Positions 1-8,400 of a stretch of 48,163 bases of DNA are shown one piece after another. Position numbers and translations under genes: made by a program. The stretch spans positions 1 to 48,163 of the forward strand of contig VGTG01000023.1 of the NCBI GenBank assembly GCA_016874795.1. The letters run 5' to 3'. Source of the DNA: Deltaproteobacteria bacterium. Its GTDB lineage: Bacteria; Desulfobacterota; Binatia; UBA12015. The notes under the pieces are model-generated. The model did not search any database, was not told where the DNA came from, and saw only the letters and a program-made list of their open reading frames with translations. Each line of letters begins with the position of its first letter. Position 1 is the stretch's first letter.

Positions 1-263
1 AGATGTCGGGGGTCGGGGGAAGTGACGAAGCCCGCGGGTCCGACGACCAGCGTCGCCCAGGGGCGTCCGTACGCGTCCCGGGCGCCCACGACCAAGAAGG
101 GGAGCGCGGCATGGAACGCACGATGCTGTTCGGGGAGATGGTCACGCACGACCTTTCGCGCCCAGCCCTCGATGTCGCGCACGCCGAGGCGCTCCTGCAC
201 GCGCCGCTCGCCGGCATGGAACGGCGAGGCCGAAGCGACGGCAGGGATGCTCGGGTCGGTCAT
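1..263 (-). CDS. PNPOx-like flavin oxidoreductase, N-terminal part (runs off window)
   Basis: Only the first ~87 codons are in the window, read leftward from an ATG at 263. The peptide starts MTDPSIPAVASASPFHAG and contains GERRVQERLGV, LPEQHRAFHAALPFLVVG and DAYGRPWATLVVG. This is the N-terminal pattern of pyridoxamine-5-phosphate-oxidase-fold proteins that are often fused to a ferredoxin-reductase and 2Fe-2S module. Such proteins bind FMN in the cytoplasm and are commonly transcribed divergently from a LysR regulator, as here. The fused reductase half cannot be seen because the gene continues past base 1. The family call is good; the substrate is unknown. Confidence 0.75.
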   Translation of the reverse strand, partial: MTDPSIPAVASASPFHAGERRVQERLGVRDIEGWARKVVRDHLPEQHRAFHAALPFLVVGARDAYGRPWATLVVGPAGFVTSPDPRH

Positions 264-320
264 GGTGCGACCATGCGCCTCGGTTCCTCTCGCAACAATA
301 CTCGTTGTCGACAGGAGACT

Positions 321-337
321 ATTGCTATATCAGCAAT
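321..337. promoter_or_regulatory. Probable LysR operator in the divergent promoter
   Basis: The 17 bases ATTGCTATATCAGCAAT form a perfect 6-bp inverted repeat around 5 bases and fit the T-N11-A layout of LysR boxes. The site lies 8 bp before the LysR start and 58 bp before the divergent flavoprotein start, in an AT-richer stretch. Autoregulation plus control of the flavoprotein gene is the usual arrangement for this pairing. That role is inferred. Confidence 0.65.
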
Positions 338-345
338 AAACCTCG

Positions 346-1245
346 ATGGACCGCCTCGACGCCATGGCCGCCTTCGTCGCAGTCGCGGAGCTGCGGAGCT
401 TCACCGGAGCCGCGCGACGGCTCAGGGTCTCCCCTCCGGTCGTGACGCGTCTGATCGCCGGGCTCGAGGAGCGCCTCGGGGTCCGCTTGCTGCAACGCAC
501 CACGCGCTCGGTTCGGCTCACCGACGGCGGAGCCCGCTACATCGAACGCGCACGCCGCATCCTCGCGGACGTTGCCGAGGCCGAGGGCGCCGCGCAGTCG
601 GAGGACTCGGAGCCGATGGGCCGCTTCGCCCTCACGGCATCGAACCTCTTCGGACGTCTCCATGTCACGCCGGTGCTGTCGAGGTTCCTGGACCGGCACC
701 CGAAGGTCGTGGCCGAGTTGATCCTCTCCGACCGCAACCTCAGCCTCGTGGACGAGGGGATCGACCTGGCAGTTCGCATCGGCTCCCTCGAAGACTCCAC
801 CCTCGTCACCCGCCGTGTCGGCGGGACTCGACGCGTCGTGGTGGCCGCGCCGGCGTACCTCGCTGGCCGGCGCCGACTGCGCACGCCCGCTGACATCGCC
901 GCACACCAAGTCGTACAGTTCACCGGGATCACGCCGCGGCCCGAATGGCGCTTCTTCGGCTCCGCGTCCGATACCCCCGTGCCGTTCACTCCGGCGTTCG
1001 TGACCAATAGCATCGACGCCGCCATCCACGAGACCGAGCGCGGCCGTGGTCTCTCCATGCTGCTCGCGTACCAGGTCGCGCCTGCCGTGCGGCGCGGGCG
1101 CCTCCGCGTCGTACTCGCGAAATTCGAGCCGCCACCGCTCCCGATTCACCTCGCCTATCCGAGCAAGCAGCTCCTTTCTGCGAAGGTTCGCGCCTTCGTC
1201 GATCTGGTCGCGACCACGTGCGACTGGCAGTTCGTCACACCGTGA
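346..1245 (+). CDS. LysR-family transcriptional regulator
   Basis: The 299-aa protein has normal length for the family. Residues 1-60 form the winged HTH (MDRLDAMAAFVAVAELRSF, then AARRLRVSPPVVTRLIAGLE and RTTRSVRLTDGG). Residues ~90-290 are the periplasmic-binding-protein-like effector domain (GRFALTASNLFGRLHV, LSDRNLSLVDEGIDLAVRIG). An in-frame TAA at 337-339 forces the start at or after ATG 346. No good ribosome binding site precedes it (AGGAG at 313-317 is too far), so translation may be leaderless or weak. It is divergent from the flavoprotein at 1-263 and probably controls it through the dyad at 321-337. The effector is unknown. Confidence 0.93.
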   Translation: MDRLDAMAAFVAVAELRSFTGAARRLRVSPPVVTRLIAGLEERLGVRLLQRTTRSVRLTDGGARYIERARRILADVAEAEGAAQSEDSEPMGRFALTASNLFGRLHVTPVLSRFLDRHPKVVAELILSDRNLSLVDEGIDLAVRIGSLEDSTLVTRRVGGTRRVVVAAPAYLAGRRRLRTPADIAAHQVVQFTGITPRPEWRFFGSASDTPVPFTPAFVTNSIDAAIHETERGRGLSMLLAYQVAPAVRRGRLRVVLAKFEPPPLPIHLAYPSKQLLSAKVRAFVDLVATTCDWQFVTP

Positions 1246-1709
1246 GGTCGCGGCGCCCTCGGGTTCGCTTCACCTGATCACGCCCTGTGGTAGGTCCGCC
1301 CTGGTGACGGTGAAGCGCGCGCGATGGACGGCACGCGTGCCCAGGTTCGCGGTCGCGTCCGGCGCGCTGCTCACGTGGAGCTCGCTACGTGGAGCGCGTC
1401 GTGTTGATCGACACACCGAACGCAGGCTCGGCCGAAGCACTCTTCGATCTCGTCCAGGGAGAGCGCATGGGCCCGCTGCTACCCTCGTATCCTCCTGCGG
1501 TGATCGGCAGCTTCCCTCCGTGTACCAACTCCTACCCCGTTCGCGGCACAGTGCCGTTAGGCCTAGCCTGCCGGCTCGACTCGCCAATTGCGCGCTCGCG
1601 AGCGCTGTGAGACAAGGAGGGGGCACGAAAGGAACCTGTCCCCGCCCGCCTGCCCCGATCCCCTCGCAGGGGAGCGCGGACTCGACCCGCAGGCGCTGGG
1701 AGCTCGCCG
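1246..1709. other. Intergenic stretch without a convincing gene
   Basis: The stretch lies between the LysR gene and the esterase. Short open frames exist on both strands, but none has a recognisable domain. A minus-strand frame ending near 1270 gives a protein-like tail (residues TRAVHRARFTVTRADL) that might be the relic of a lost gene, but I cannot assign it. A CTTCACC/GGTGAAG dyad flanks 1269-1315. The esterase promoter should lie in the last ~150 bases. Confidence 0.4.
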
Positions 1710-3290
1710 ATGCGACTGGGGAAACGAGGCATCGCAGTCACGGGCCTCCTCGTCTGGATGTGCCTCTTCGGGCCAGCCGCATCGGCCCGGGCCGGAACCT
1801 GGGTCCAGAACGTCACCCTCTCGCACGACGGCATCACCCGATACTTCGATTACTACGTGCCCGACGGTCTGCCGGCGACGCCCGTCCCGCTCCTCTTCGT
1901 GCTGCATGGGGGCAAGCAGAGCAACAAGCTCCTTCCGTTCTCGGCCTACGTCGAGATGCAGGACATCGCAGACGATGAGGCGATGATCCTCGTGCAGCCG
2001 AACGGCACCGATCCGACGACGGGCCTCTCCGGCCCGAACGGCAATTTCAACTGGAACGACTGCCGCGCCGACGCTGGAGGCTCGACGACGACCGCCGATG
2101 ACGTGGGCTTCATCGGCGCGCTGATCGACTGGGCCGCCGGCGCCTTCGCGATCGACCTCGACCGCGTGTACGCAACCGGACCTTCGAACGGCGGATTGAT
2201 GTCCTACCGACTGGCCTTCGATCTCTCCGACCGAATCGCGGCGATCGCGGCGGTGATCGCAAACCTGCCCGCGGACAGCGAATGCGCTGCGGCACCGTCG
2301 CAGCCGCGGAGCGTGCTGATCATGAACGGTACGCTGGATGCGTTCATGCCTTTCAACGGTGGTACGGTTCTCCCGGGACAAGGCCTGGTCCAATCGACCG
2401 CAGCCACACACGACTTCTGGCGCAGCTTCCTCGGCACGAATCCGGTGCCGGTGTCCGTCAAGCTGCCCGACATCAGAGTGGGCGACGAGAGCACCGTCTC
2501 CTCGCAAGCCCATTGCGGCGGAGCGGAGGGTACGGACGTACGGCTCTACACCGTCAAGGGTGGCGGCCATACGATCCCGAGCATCGCCCACCCGGTCCCG
2601 CCGAGCGCGAGCTTTCTCGGGCCGCAGAACCGCGACGTCGAAGGTCCTGTGGAGATCTGGCGTTTCTTGAAGCAGCACAGCCGCACGGCCTGCGGCCTCT
2701 GCGAGGCGTGGGATGGGGCAACGGCGAGCTGCGTGGCCGCACCACGCTCGGACTGCCGCCGATCGACCCGACCGGCCTCTTCCCTCCTCAGCGTCACCGA
2801 CAAGAGCGACGATTCGCGCGACAAGATCTCGTGGAAGTGGTCGCACGGCGAAGCGACGGGGCTCGCAGACCTGAGCGACCCCTTCAGCACGAGCGACTAC
2901 GCGCTCTGCTTGTATGACGAGTCCGGTATGAACCCGGCCCTCCTCTTCCGTGCCGTCGCTTCCGGCGAGCAGGCCGTGTGTGGCGCCCCCTGGCACTGGG
3001 CCGCTCTCGCCGGCGGCAAGGGATACAAGTACCTCGACCAGAACGAAATCCCGGAGGGTGTCTTCCAGCTCGACCTGCGAACCGGCGACGCAGGCAAGGC
3101 CCGCGTCGCGATCAAGGGAGCGGGCGAGAATCTCTCGGGGAGGAGCTACGGAATGCCCACGCCGCCGCTTTCGTTCCCACTTCGGGTGCAGCTCCAGATC
3201 GAAGGCGGCGCATGCTTCGAGGCGTCGTATTCGGGAGCCGGCGCATTGCGGAACGAGCCCGGACGTTTCAAGGCGCGCGCCGACGGCTGA
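1710..3290 (+). CDS. Secreted CE1/PHB-depolymerase-type esterase with a lineage-specific C-terminal domain
   Basis: The 526-aa protein has a signal peptide (residues 1-~28, hydrophobic TGLLVWMCLFG, cut near ASARAG). An alpha/beta-hydrolase of the PHB depolymerase/feruloyl esterase (LpqC) family spans ~30-330. The visible triad is Ser159 in GPSNGG, Asp210 in NGTLDAFMPF and His287 in GGGHT; LLFVLHGG supplies the oxyanion strand. It should hydrolyse ester bonds outside the cytoplasm; the substrate (polyester, feruloyl or acetyl ester) is not determined. A Cys-rich linker (CGLCEAWDG) follows, then residues ~358-526 form a domain with YALCLYDESG, LDLRTGDAGKARV and GGACFEASY. This domain recurs in the lysyl-oxidase-like protein at 31185-32981. 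The next gene, the xylanase, is convergent. Confidence 0.88.
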   Translation: MRLGKRGIAVTGLLVWMCLFGPAASARAGTWVQNVTLSHDGITRYFDYYVPDGLPATPVPLLFVLHGGKQSNKLLPFSAYVEMQDIADDEAMILVQPNGTDPTTGLSGPNGNFNWNDCRADAGGSTTTADDVGFIGALIDWAAGAFAIDLDRVYATGPSNGGLMSYRLAFDLSDRIAAIAAVIANLPADSECAAAPSQPRSVLIMNGTLDAFMPFNGGTVLPGQGLVQSTAATHDFWRSFLGTNPVPVSVKLPDIRVGDESTVSSQAHCGGAEGTDVRLYTVKGGGHTIPSIAHPVPPSASFLGPQNRDVEGPVEIWRFLKQHSRTACGLCEAWDGATASCVAAPRSDCRRSTRPASSLLSVTDKSDDSRDKISWKWSHGEATGLADLSDPFSTSDYALCLYDESGMNPALLFRAVASGEQAVCGAPWHWAALAGGKGYKYLDQNEIPEGVFQLDLRTGDAGKARVAIKGAGENLSGRSYGMPTPPLSFPLRVQLQIEGGACFEASYSGAGALRNEPGRFKARADG

Positions 3291-3305
3291 CGCAGTGGGG
3301 CGGGC

Positions 3306-4898
3306 TCATCCTGCCTTGCGCAGCGCGGCGGCCGCGAGTGCCGCGCGCATTCCGAAGTACGCCGGCTTGCGTTGCCAGGCGTCGTCGAACGGCAGCGGAC
3401 GGTCGTTGGGGAAAAACGATCGGAGCCAGGAATAGCGGTCGGACAAGCCCCAGAGCGTGACGCCGGTACACGCGGGCACCCGCGTGCAGGCCTCGACCAC
3501 GTTTCGGTACTCTTCGCCCTGGAACTCGAGTCGGCTCGGCACGGTGCCGGCGCGGAAAGCCAGCGTCACGTCGAGCTCGGTGAGCTCCACTTCGAGGCCG
3601 AGATCGGCGAAGCGTCTCAGCGACGCCTCGATGGTCGCAGATTCGGGATACAGGCCGATCGGAATCAGGCCGACATGCGACTGGAAGCCCACACCGTCGA
3701 GCGGGGCGCCGCTCGAGAGCAGCTCCTGCACGAGCGCGAAGAAGCGATCCTGGCGCGGCCCTGGGATCTCGACCCCGTTCTCGTTCACGTACAACCTCGC
3801 GCCCGGGTCGGCGGCGCGCGCCAGATGGAGGGCCTCGGCAATGTAACCGGGCCCGAGCAGGCGACGGAACACGTTGTCGTCGAGGCCGTCGGACGTCGGC
3901 GGCTCGTGTACGGCGGCAAGAGGCTCGTTCACGACATCCCATTGCGCGATCCGCCCACCCCAACGACCGATCGTGGTCGCCACGTGGTCCAACAGGTAGC
4001 CACGCAGCTCGTCGGTAGAGGCCGCGCTCTGCACGTATGCAGGGAGCTGCAACGCACCCCATACGAGCGTGTGTCCCCTCAGGCGGTGCGGGCCGGCGTC
4101 GGCGAGAGCCACGACGGCGTCTGCGGCGGCGAAGTCGTAGGCTCCAGGTTGCGGGTGGACGGGGCCCCACTTCATCGCGTTCTCGGCAGTGAGCGATGCG
4201 ACATCGTGCGCAAGCACGAGCGGATAGCTCGGGTCGGCTGCGACCTCGTGTGGTTCGACCGCCGCACCGATCACGATCCCCGCCTCGTGTCCGAGTGCGC
4301 GCAGCCCGCGGATGGTTGCGTCGCCGATGGCGATCCCGGCGAGGCGGAACAGCGCGTCGACGGTGCCTTCCGGAATCGGAGCGCCGGCACAAGCGGCTGG
4401 AGGCTCCGCCTCGAGCCGATCGCGAAGGGAGGAAACGGCGCGAGCACGCTCGCTCGCCGCGCGGTCGCGATCTCGCAGAAAAGCGCCCTCGCTCCGAATG
4501 GCCCGTCGGCAGTGCGAGGCGAGGGCGGAGACCAACCCGGCGCGGCAAGCAACGCTGCCGGGCAGCGCGGCCGCCGTCGTTGCAACCGCCTCGCTGAGCC
4601 GGCTTCCGGCGACATCGCCGGCAGCGCTCCGCGAGGCGCACATGCCGCTCGCGTCGGCGACCTCCGCCTTGTCCCACGCGGTGTCGAGACGCGCCAAGGT
4701 GCGGGCGACGCGGGTGTCACGCCGCGGGGCGTCGCCGTCGGAAAGATAACGCGCCTCGACGCGAAGCAGCTCCCCGCACGCGCTGGCAATCGTGGCGACC
4801 TTCCGCACGCCGCAGGCGGTGGCCGGAAGGTCGGTCGCGCCCGCCGCGGTGAAAGCGAAAGCGACCGTTAGGAGAACAAAAGGCGAGAGACGCTTCAT
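3306..4898 (-). CDS. Secreted GH10 endo-1,4-beta-xylanase with Cys-containing N-terminal helical domain
   Basis: The 530-aa protein begins MKRLSPFVLLTVAFAFTAAG, a signal peptide. Residues ~25-160 are an Ala/Arg-rich helical region with spaced cysteines (ATACGVRK, SGMCASRSAAGD, SVACRAG) resembling the Cys/Lys modules of other secreted proteins of this kind. Residues ~165-525 are a GH10 TIM barrel. Visible motifs are ENAMKWGPVHPQPGAYDF, RGHTLVWG, the acid/base Glu325 in WDVVNEPL and the nucleophile Glu441 in TELDV, with GVTLWGLSDRYSW near the end. It cleaves xylan backbone bonds outside the cell. An alternative ATG at 4916 adds six residues and would overlap the upstream 87-aa frame. It lies convergent to the esterase, consistent with plant-polymer degradation. 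Confidence 0.93.
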   Translation of the reverse strand: MKRLSPFVLLTVAFAFTAAGATDLPATACGVRKVATIASACGELLRVEARYLSDGDAPRRDTRVARTLARLDTAWDKAEVADASGMCASRSAAGDVAGSRLSEAVATTAAALPGSVACRAGLVSALASHCRRAIRSEGAFLRDRDRAASERARAVSSLRDRLEAEPPAACAGAPIPEGTVDALFRLAGIAIGDATIRGLRALGHEAGIVIGAAVEPHEVAADPSYPLVLAHDVASLTAENAMKWGPVHPQPGAYDFAAADAVVALADAGPHRLRGHTLVWGALQLPAYVQSAASTDELRGYLLDHVATTIGRWGGRIAQWDVVNEPLAAVHEPPTSDGLDDNVFRRLLGPGYIAEALHLARAADPGARLYVNENGVEIPGPRQDRFFALVQELLSSGAPLDGVGFQSHVGLIPIGLYPESATIEASLRRFADLGLEVELTELDVTLAFRAGTVPSRLEFQGEEYRNVVEACTRVPACTGVTLWGLSDRYSWLRSFFPNDRPLPFDDAWQRKPAYFGMRAALAAAALRKAG

Positions 4899-4909
4899 CG
4901 CACCGAGAC

Positions 4910-5173
4910 TCACCATACGATCCCGACGTAAGCAACCATCGGCACCGATGTCTCCATGCAGGCCGGGAGCGCCGATCCACCTGGCGCAGCCTCGGGAACG
5001 CCCGCACCGAATGCACCGGCAGCGAAACACATCAAGCCCACCTGCACCGTCCGCGCTGACGTCGCCGTGCGGCGCAACAGCCGGAGACCGGCGAGCTGCG
5101 CCGCGAGCACGACCAGCTTCAACGCCGCGAGCCGCCCCAATACCGGTGGGTTGAGCCGCGGGTCGAAGAGCAT
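4910..5173 (-). CDS. Small hydrophobic protein, unknown or relic
   Basis: The 87-aa frame has two hydrophobic stretches (AALKLVVLAAQLAGLRLL and VQVGLMCFAAGAFGAG) suggesting a small membrane protein. Its stop lies 11 bp before the xylanase start, so the two could be co-translated. The frame is open only a few codons upstream of the chosen ATG, where an in-frame TGA sits next to a stem-loop, so this could also be the tail of a truncated gene. I recognise no family. Confidence 0.35.
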   Translation of the reverse strand: MLFDPRLNPPVLGRLAALKLVVLAAQLAGLRLLRRTATSARTVQVGLMCFAAGAFGAGVPEAAPGGSALPACMETSVPMVAYVGIVW

Positions 5174-5196
5174 GAGCCGATGGGCGGCCCGAAACC

Positions 5197-5213
5197 AGCC
5201 GCTTTGAGCGGCT
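5197..5213. terminator. Stem-loop, second of a tandem pair
   Basis: AGCCGCT-TTG-AGCGGCT is a perfect 7-bp stem with a 3-base loop. On the minus strand it lies downstream of the YVTN/di-heme gene and of the hairpin at 5227-5245, so it may back up termination. It has no long T run. Confidence 0.4.
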
Positions 5214-5226
5214 CACACAAAGAATG

Positions 5227-5245
5227 CCCCCGGCTTTGCCGGGGG
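5227..5245 (-). terminator. Probable transcription terminator of the YVTN/di-heme gene
   Basis: CCCCCGGC-TTT-GCCGGGGG is a perfect 8-bp GC stem. Read on the minus strand it is followed by CATTCTTTGTGTG, a weakly T-rich tail. It lies past the stop of the large minus-strand gene and directly beyond the 188-bp palindromic element. It looks like a rho-independent terminator with an imperfect U-tract. Confidence 0.5.
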
Positions 5246-5248
5246 ATC

Positions 5249-5436
5249 GCTAGCCTGCATTTCTCACCAGATCACGTCGCGAGGCGGTCGAGAGTGCGGA
5301 AGATTCGCGAGCCTCGGACCGGAGGGCGACGCAGGCGTACTTGAACAGTACGTCGAGGAGCCCGGAGGGAGAAGCTCGCGAAGATTCGGTGCTATCGGCC
5401 GCCGCAGTAGGTATCTGGTGAGAAATGCAGGCTAGC
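5249..5436. repeat. Palindromic repeat element, copy 1
   Basis: A 188-bp element with 24-bp inverted ends (5249-5272 and 5413-5436, beginning GCTAGCCTGCATTTCTCACC). Inside there is a 9-bp mid-stem (5304-5312 with 5374-5382) and a 6-bp apical stem (5336-5341 with 5347-5352, loop TGAAC). All three stems are centred on ~5343, so one strand can fold into a single long imperfect hairpin. Over 186 bp it differs from copy 2 at two positions only (5298 and 5412). The left TIR is preceded by a GC hairpin and the right TIR contains the TAG stop of the YVTN/di-heme gene. It encodes nothing recognisable. It could be a MITE-like or REP/ERIC-like element or a mobile terminator. Confidence 0.93.
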
Positions 5437-8400
5437 TGCAGCTCGCGTTCGCGGTCGCGTCGTCGAACAAGTCGCAGTCGCGGCCGAGGTCGTCCGCGAG
5501 ATTCAGAGCCAGGCAGAGGCGGCAGTCGACGTGCGTCAGGATCGCGGCGTGCGTCGCCTCGAGGTTGCCGGCGACACCGCTGCCCGGCAGCGCCGCCGCG
5601 AAGTCGACGCCCTGGTCCGCGCACTGCGTGTCGAGGCCCTTGCGGATCTTGTCGGGCTTCGCGGTGTCGTCACACGCCTTCGCGATCTTGCCGGTCGGAT
5701 CCGCGTCCATGCAGGACTCGAGCTCCGTCGCGCTCTGGATCGAAAGGTCGGCGAGGCCCGCCTTCTTGCACTTGTTGAACTCCTTGAGCTTGGTCTCCTG
5801 GCACTTCAGCACGGACTTCGTGACGGCTTGCTGACAGCGGCTTCGCGCGAAGCTCGCCAATTCCGTCGCGAGGGCGCCGTCGAGGTTCGCGCCGAACAGG
5901 TCGTGCGCCAAGTCGGTCTCCTTCTGAATCGCGGCGGTCGTCAGGTCCACGGCGCCGCCGAATGCAAAGTCGGGCAGGACGGTGCACTTGTTGGCCTCGT
6001 CGCTGGCGGTCTTGTCGACGGCCTTCTGCACCTTCCCCTGCGCATCGGCGGCGATGCAGGTCTCGGCGGAGACCGAGAGGTTCTTCGCGAAGCTCCTGAT
6101 GCATCCCTCGACGAGCTTGGACTCCGCTTTCGCGACCTTGGCGAAGTTCTTGTTCATCGTGTTGATGCAGAGCTGCTGCGCCGCGTTCTGCGGCGTGCCC
6201 GGCGGAGGCGAATCCGGATCGCACGCGTCGCCGATTCCGTCGTCGTCGCCGTCTTCCTGCGTCGGATTGTCCGCGGCCGGGCAGTTGTCGTCGCCGTCGA
6301 GAACGCCGTCGAGGTCGCGGTCGATGCCGATACGCGTGCCCGAGCCCGGCGGAACGCAGGTATAGGTGAGCTCCTGTCCGGGCGTCGCCGCCAGCGCGCG
6401 GAGGCTCGCGTCGCTGATGTTCGGCGAAGCGGCACGGTCGGGATCGAACTGGTTCGATCCGAGGTAGAGCCAGCCGCGCGCCTCGCCCGCGATGTTGCCC
6501 TTGACGACGAGGTTGCACTCCGTGGCACCGGGCTGCCCGAAGATCGCGAACGCGGTCGTCGCGCGCTCCTTGAAGAGGTCGATGCGCGGGCCCACGGTCG
6601 CGGCATTGGTCGGCGTCAGCGTGATCTGCTGGCCGACGATCGGCGCCAGGTCCGTGTCGAACTGCAGCATGAAGTTCTCGACGTCGCGGATCGTCTGCGT
6701 GTTCGGGAAGTTGAACACGTTCGCGCTGTGGAAGCGGAAGAGCGTGTCGATCGCGCCGTCGTGCAGGAAGCCGTAGCCGCGGACCTGCGGGCCCTTGTGC
6801 CCGTTGTCCCCCGGCGTGATCGCGCCGTTTCGCGGCTGCCCGAAGCGTCCGACCTTGGTGTACATGTTGCGCAGGTGCGCGACCTTGAACTCCTGGGTCT
6901 CGCCCTCGAACGTCGAAGTGCCGCCGCTTCCGAAGAAGCCCTGCGCCGGATTGGTCGTGTGGCAGCCGTTGCAGTCGGCGAGGACGTCGCTCGTCGGTCC
7001 GAAGAAGAAGGTCTGTCCGGCGAGGGCACTGCCAACCAGGGTGTTGTCGAGCGGTCGCACCGGGTTCGGCGGCGGCGAAACCTCGAGGATGAAGTCGGTG
7101 AACGCCTGCATGTCCGCGGTCGGGAGCTCGCCCTCGTCGCGTCCGAGGAGACCGGGGAAGGCGACGTTGAACGAGTTGAACGCCGGCACCGGGTCGAGGT
7201 CTCCGCCCGTGCGGTCGCCGCGCCAGTGCATCGGGCCGTGCGTCGCGAGGCCGCGCAGGGTCTGCGTCGTCATGGGGCCCTTCATCGGATGGAAAGGCGT
7301 GTTGCAGGGGACGAAGCCGCAGAAGAGGAACGGATTCGGGTTCGCGGTGACGTCGCCGTCGGGATCGCCGAGGTCCCAGGCGAGGCTGTCGAAGTCGCCG
7401 AAGACGTGGCACGAGGAGCACGACGCCTCGCCGTTGCTCGAGGTGAACTGCGCGTCGTAGAGAACCGCGCGCCCGTCGACGACCTCTGCCGGCTCCGGAT
7501 TGTGCAGCGGCAGATGGTCGATCTCCGTCCCGACCGGGCTGCCGGAGACGTCGACGACCGAGATCGAGTTGTCGAAGCGCGTCAGCACGTAGAGGAGGTC
7601 GTTCGCCTCGTCGAGGACGAGCCCGGACGGGCCGCCGCCGCTCACGAGGATGTGATCGGCGGCATCCGGCACGAAGCCGTCGTTCTCGATCTCGGCGGTC
7701 GAGAAGACGCCGACCTCGCTCGAGCCGAACGCGGCGACGTAGAGCGTCGCGCCGTCGCTCGACACGACCATGTCCGTCGGCGTCGCGAGGCTCCGGCCCT
7801 TGACGTCCAAAGGCTGCGGGACCGCATCGTAGTCGATGTGCTTGTTCAAGTGGCGCGGGAGGACGTTCGCGCCGTCGAGGACCGTGATCCGCGCCTCGTG
7901 CAGGTGGCCGCGCACCGTCGTGCTGATCGAGCCGGGGCCCTCGAAGCGCACCTCGTTCCCCGCTTCGGTGTTGCTGACGTAGACCTTTCCGTTTTGTGGA
8001 TTGATGGCCATGTTGAAGAGGATCGTGCCGACGTGCGCGAAGTCGTCCGTCTCGACGGGCGTCGCCGCGTCCGCGTCGATCGCGAAGACGTCGAGATCGG
8101 GGAGGTCGAAGCGGACGCCGTTCGTCCAGTTGCGGCCGAGCTCGTCCTCCCAGGTGTTCGTCGTCGGGTCGAGCTTGACGATCAGCCCGACTTCCGGGCC
8201 GAGCACGTTCGCATGGTTGCGGTTCGGAGTGGGCAAACCGCCGGGGACCTGGCTCCCGGGGAGGCCGTTCGACACGTGGATGTTGTCGGGCAGGTTGCAC
8301 GGGGCCGCACCGAAGCCGCCGTTGCACACGATCGACTCGTCGAGGCTCGTCGTCTGGTTGCCGGAGTGGAAGACCGCCGCATAGACGGTCGAGCCGTCGG

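Noticed and set aside
1562-1570. CTAGCCTGC, matching the first nine bases of the palindromic element
   Set aside because: The following bases do not continue the TIR and no right end is found nearby, so a relic copy cannot be supported.
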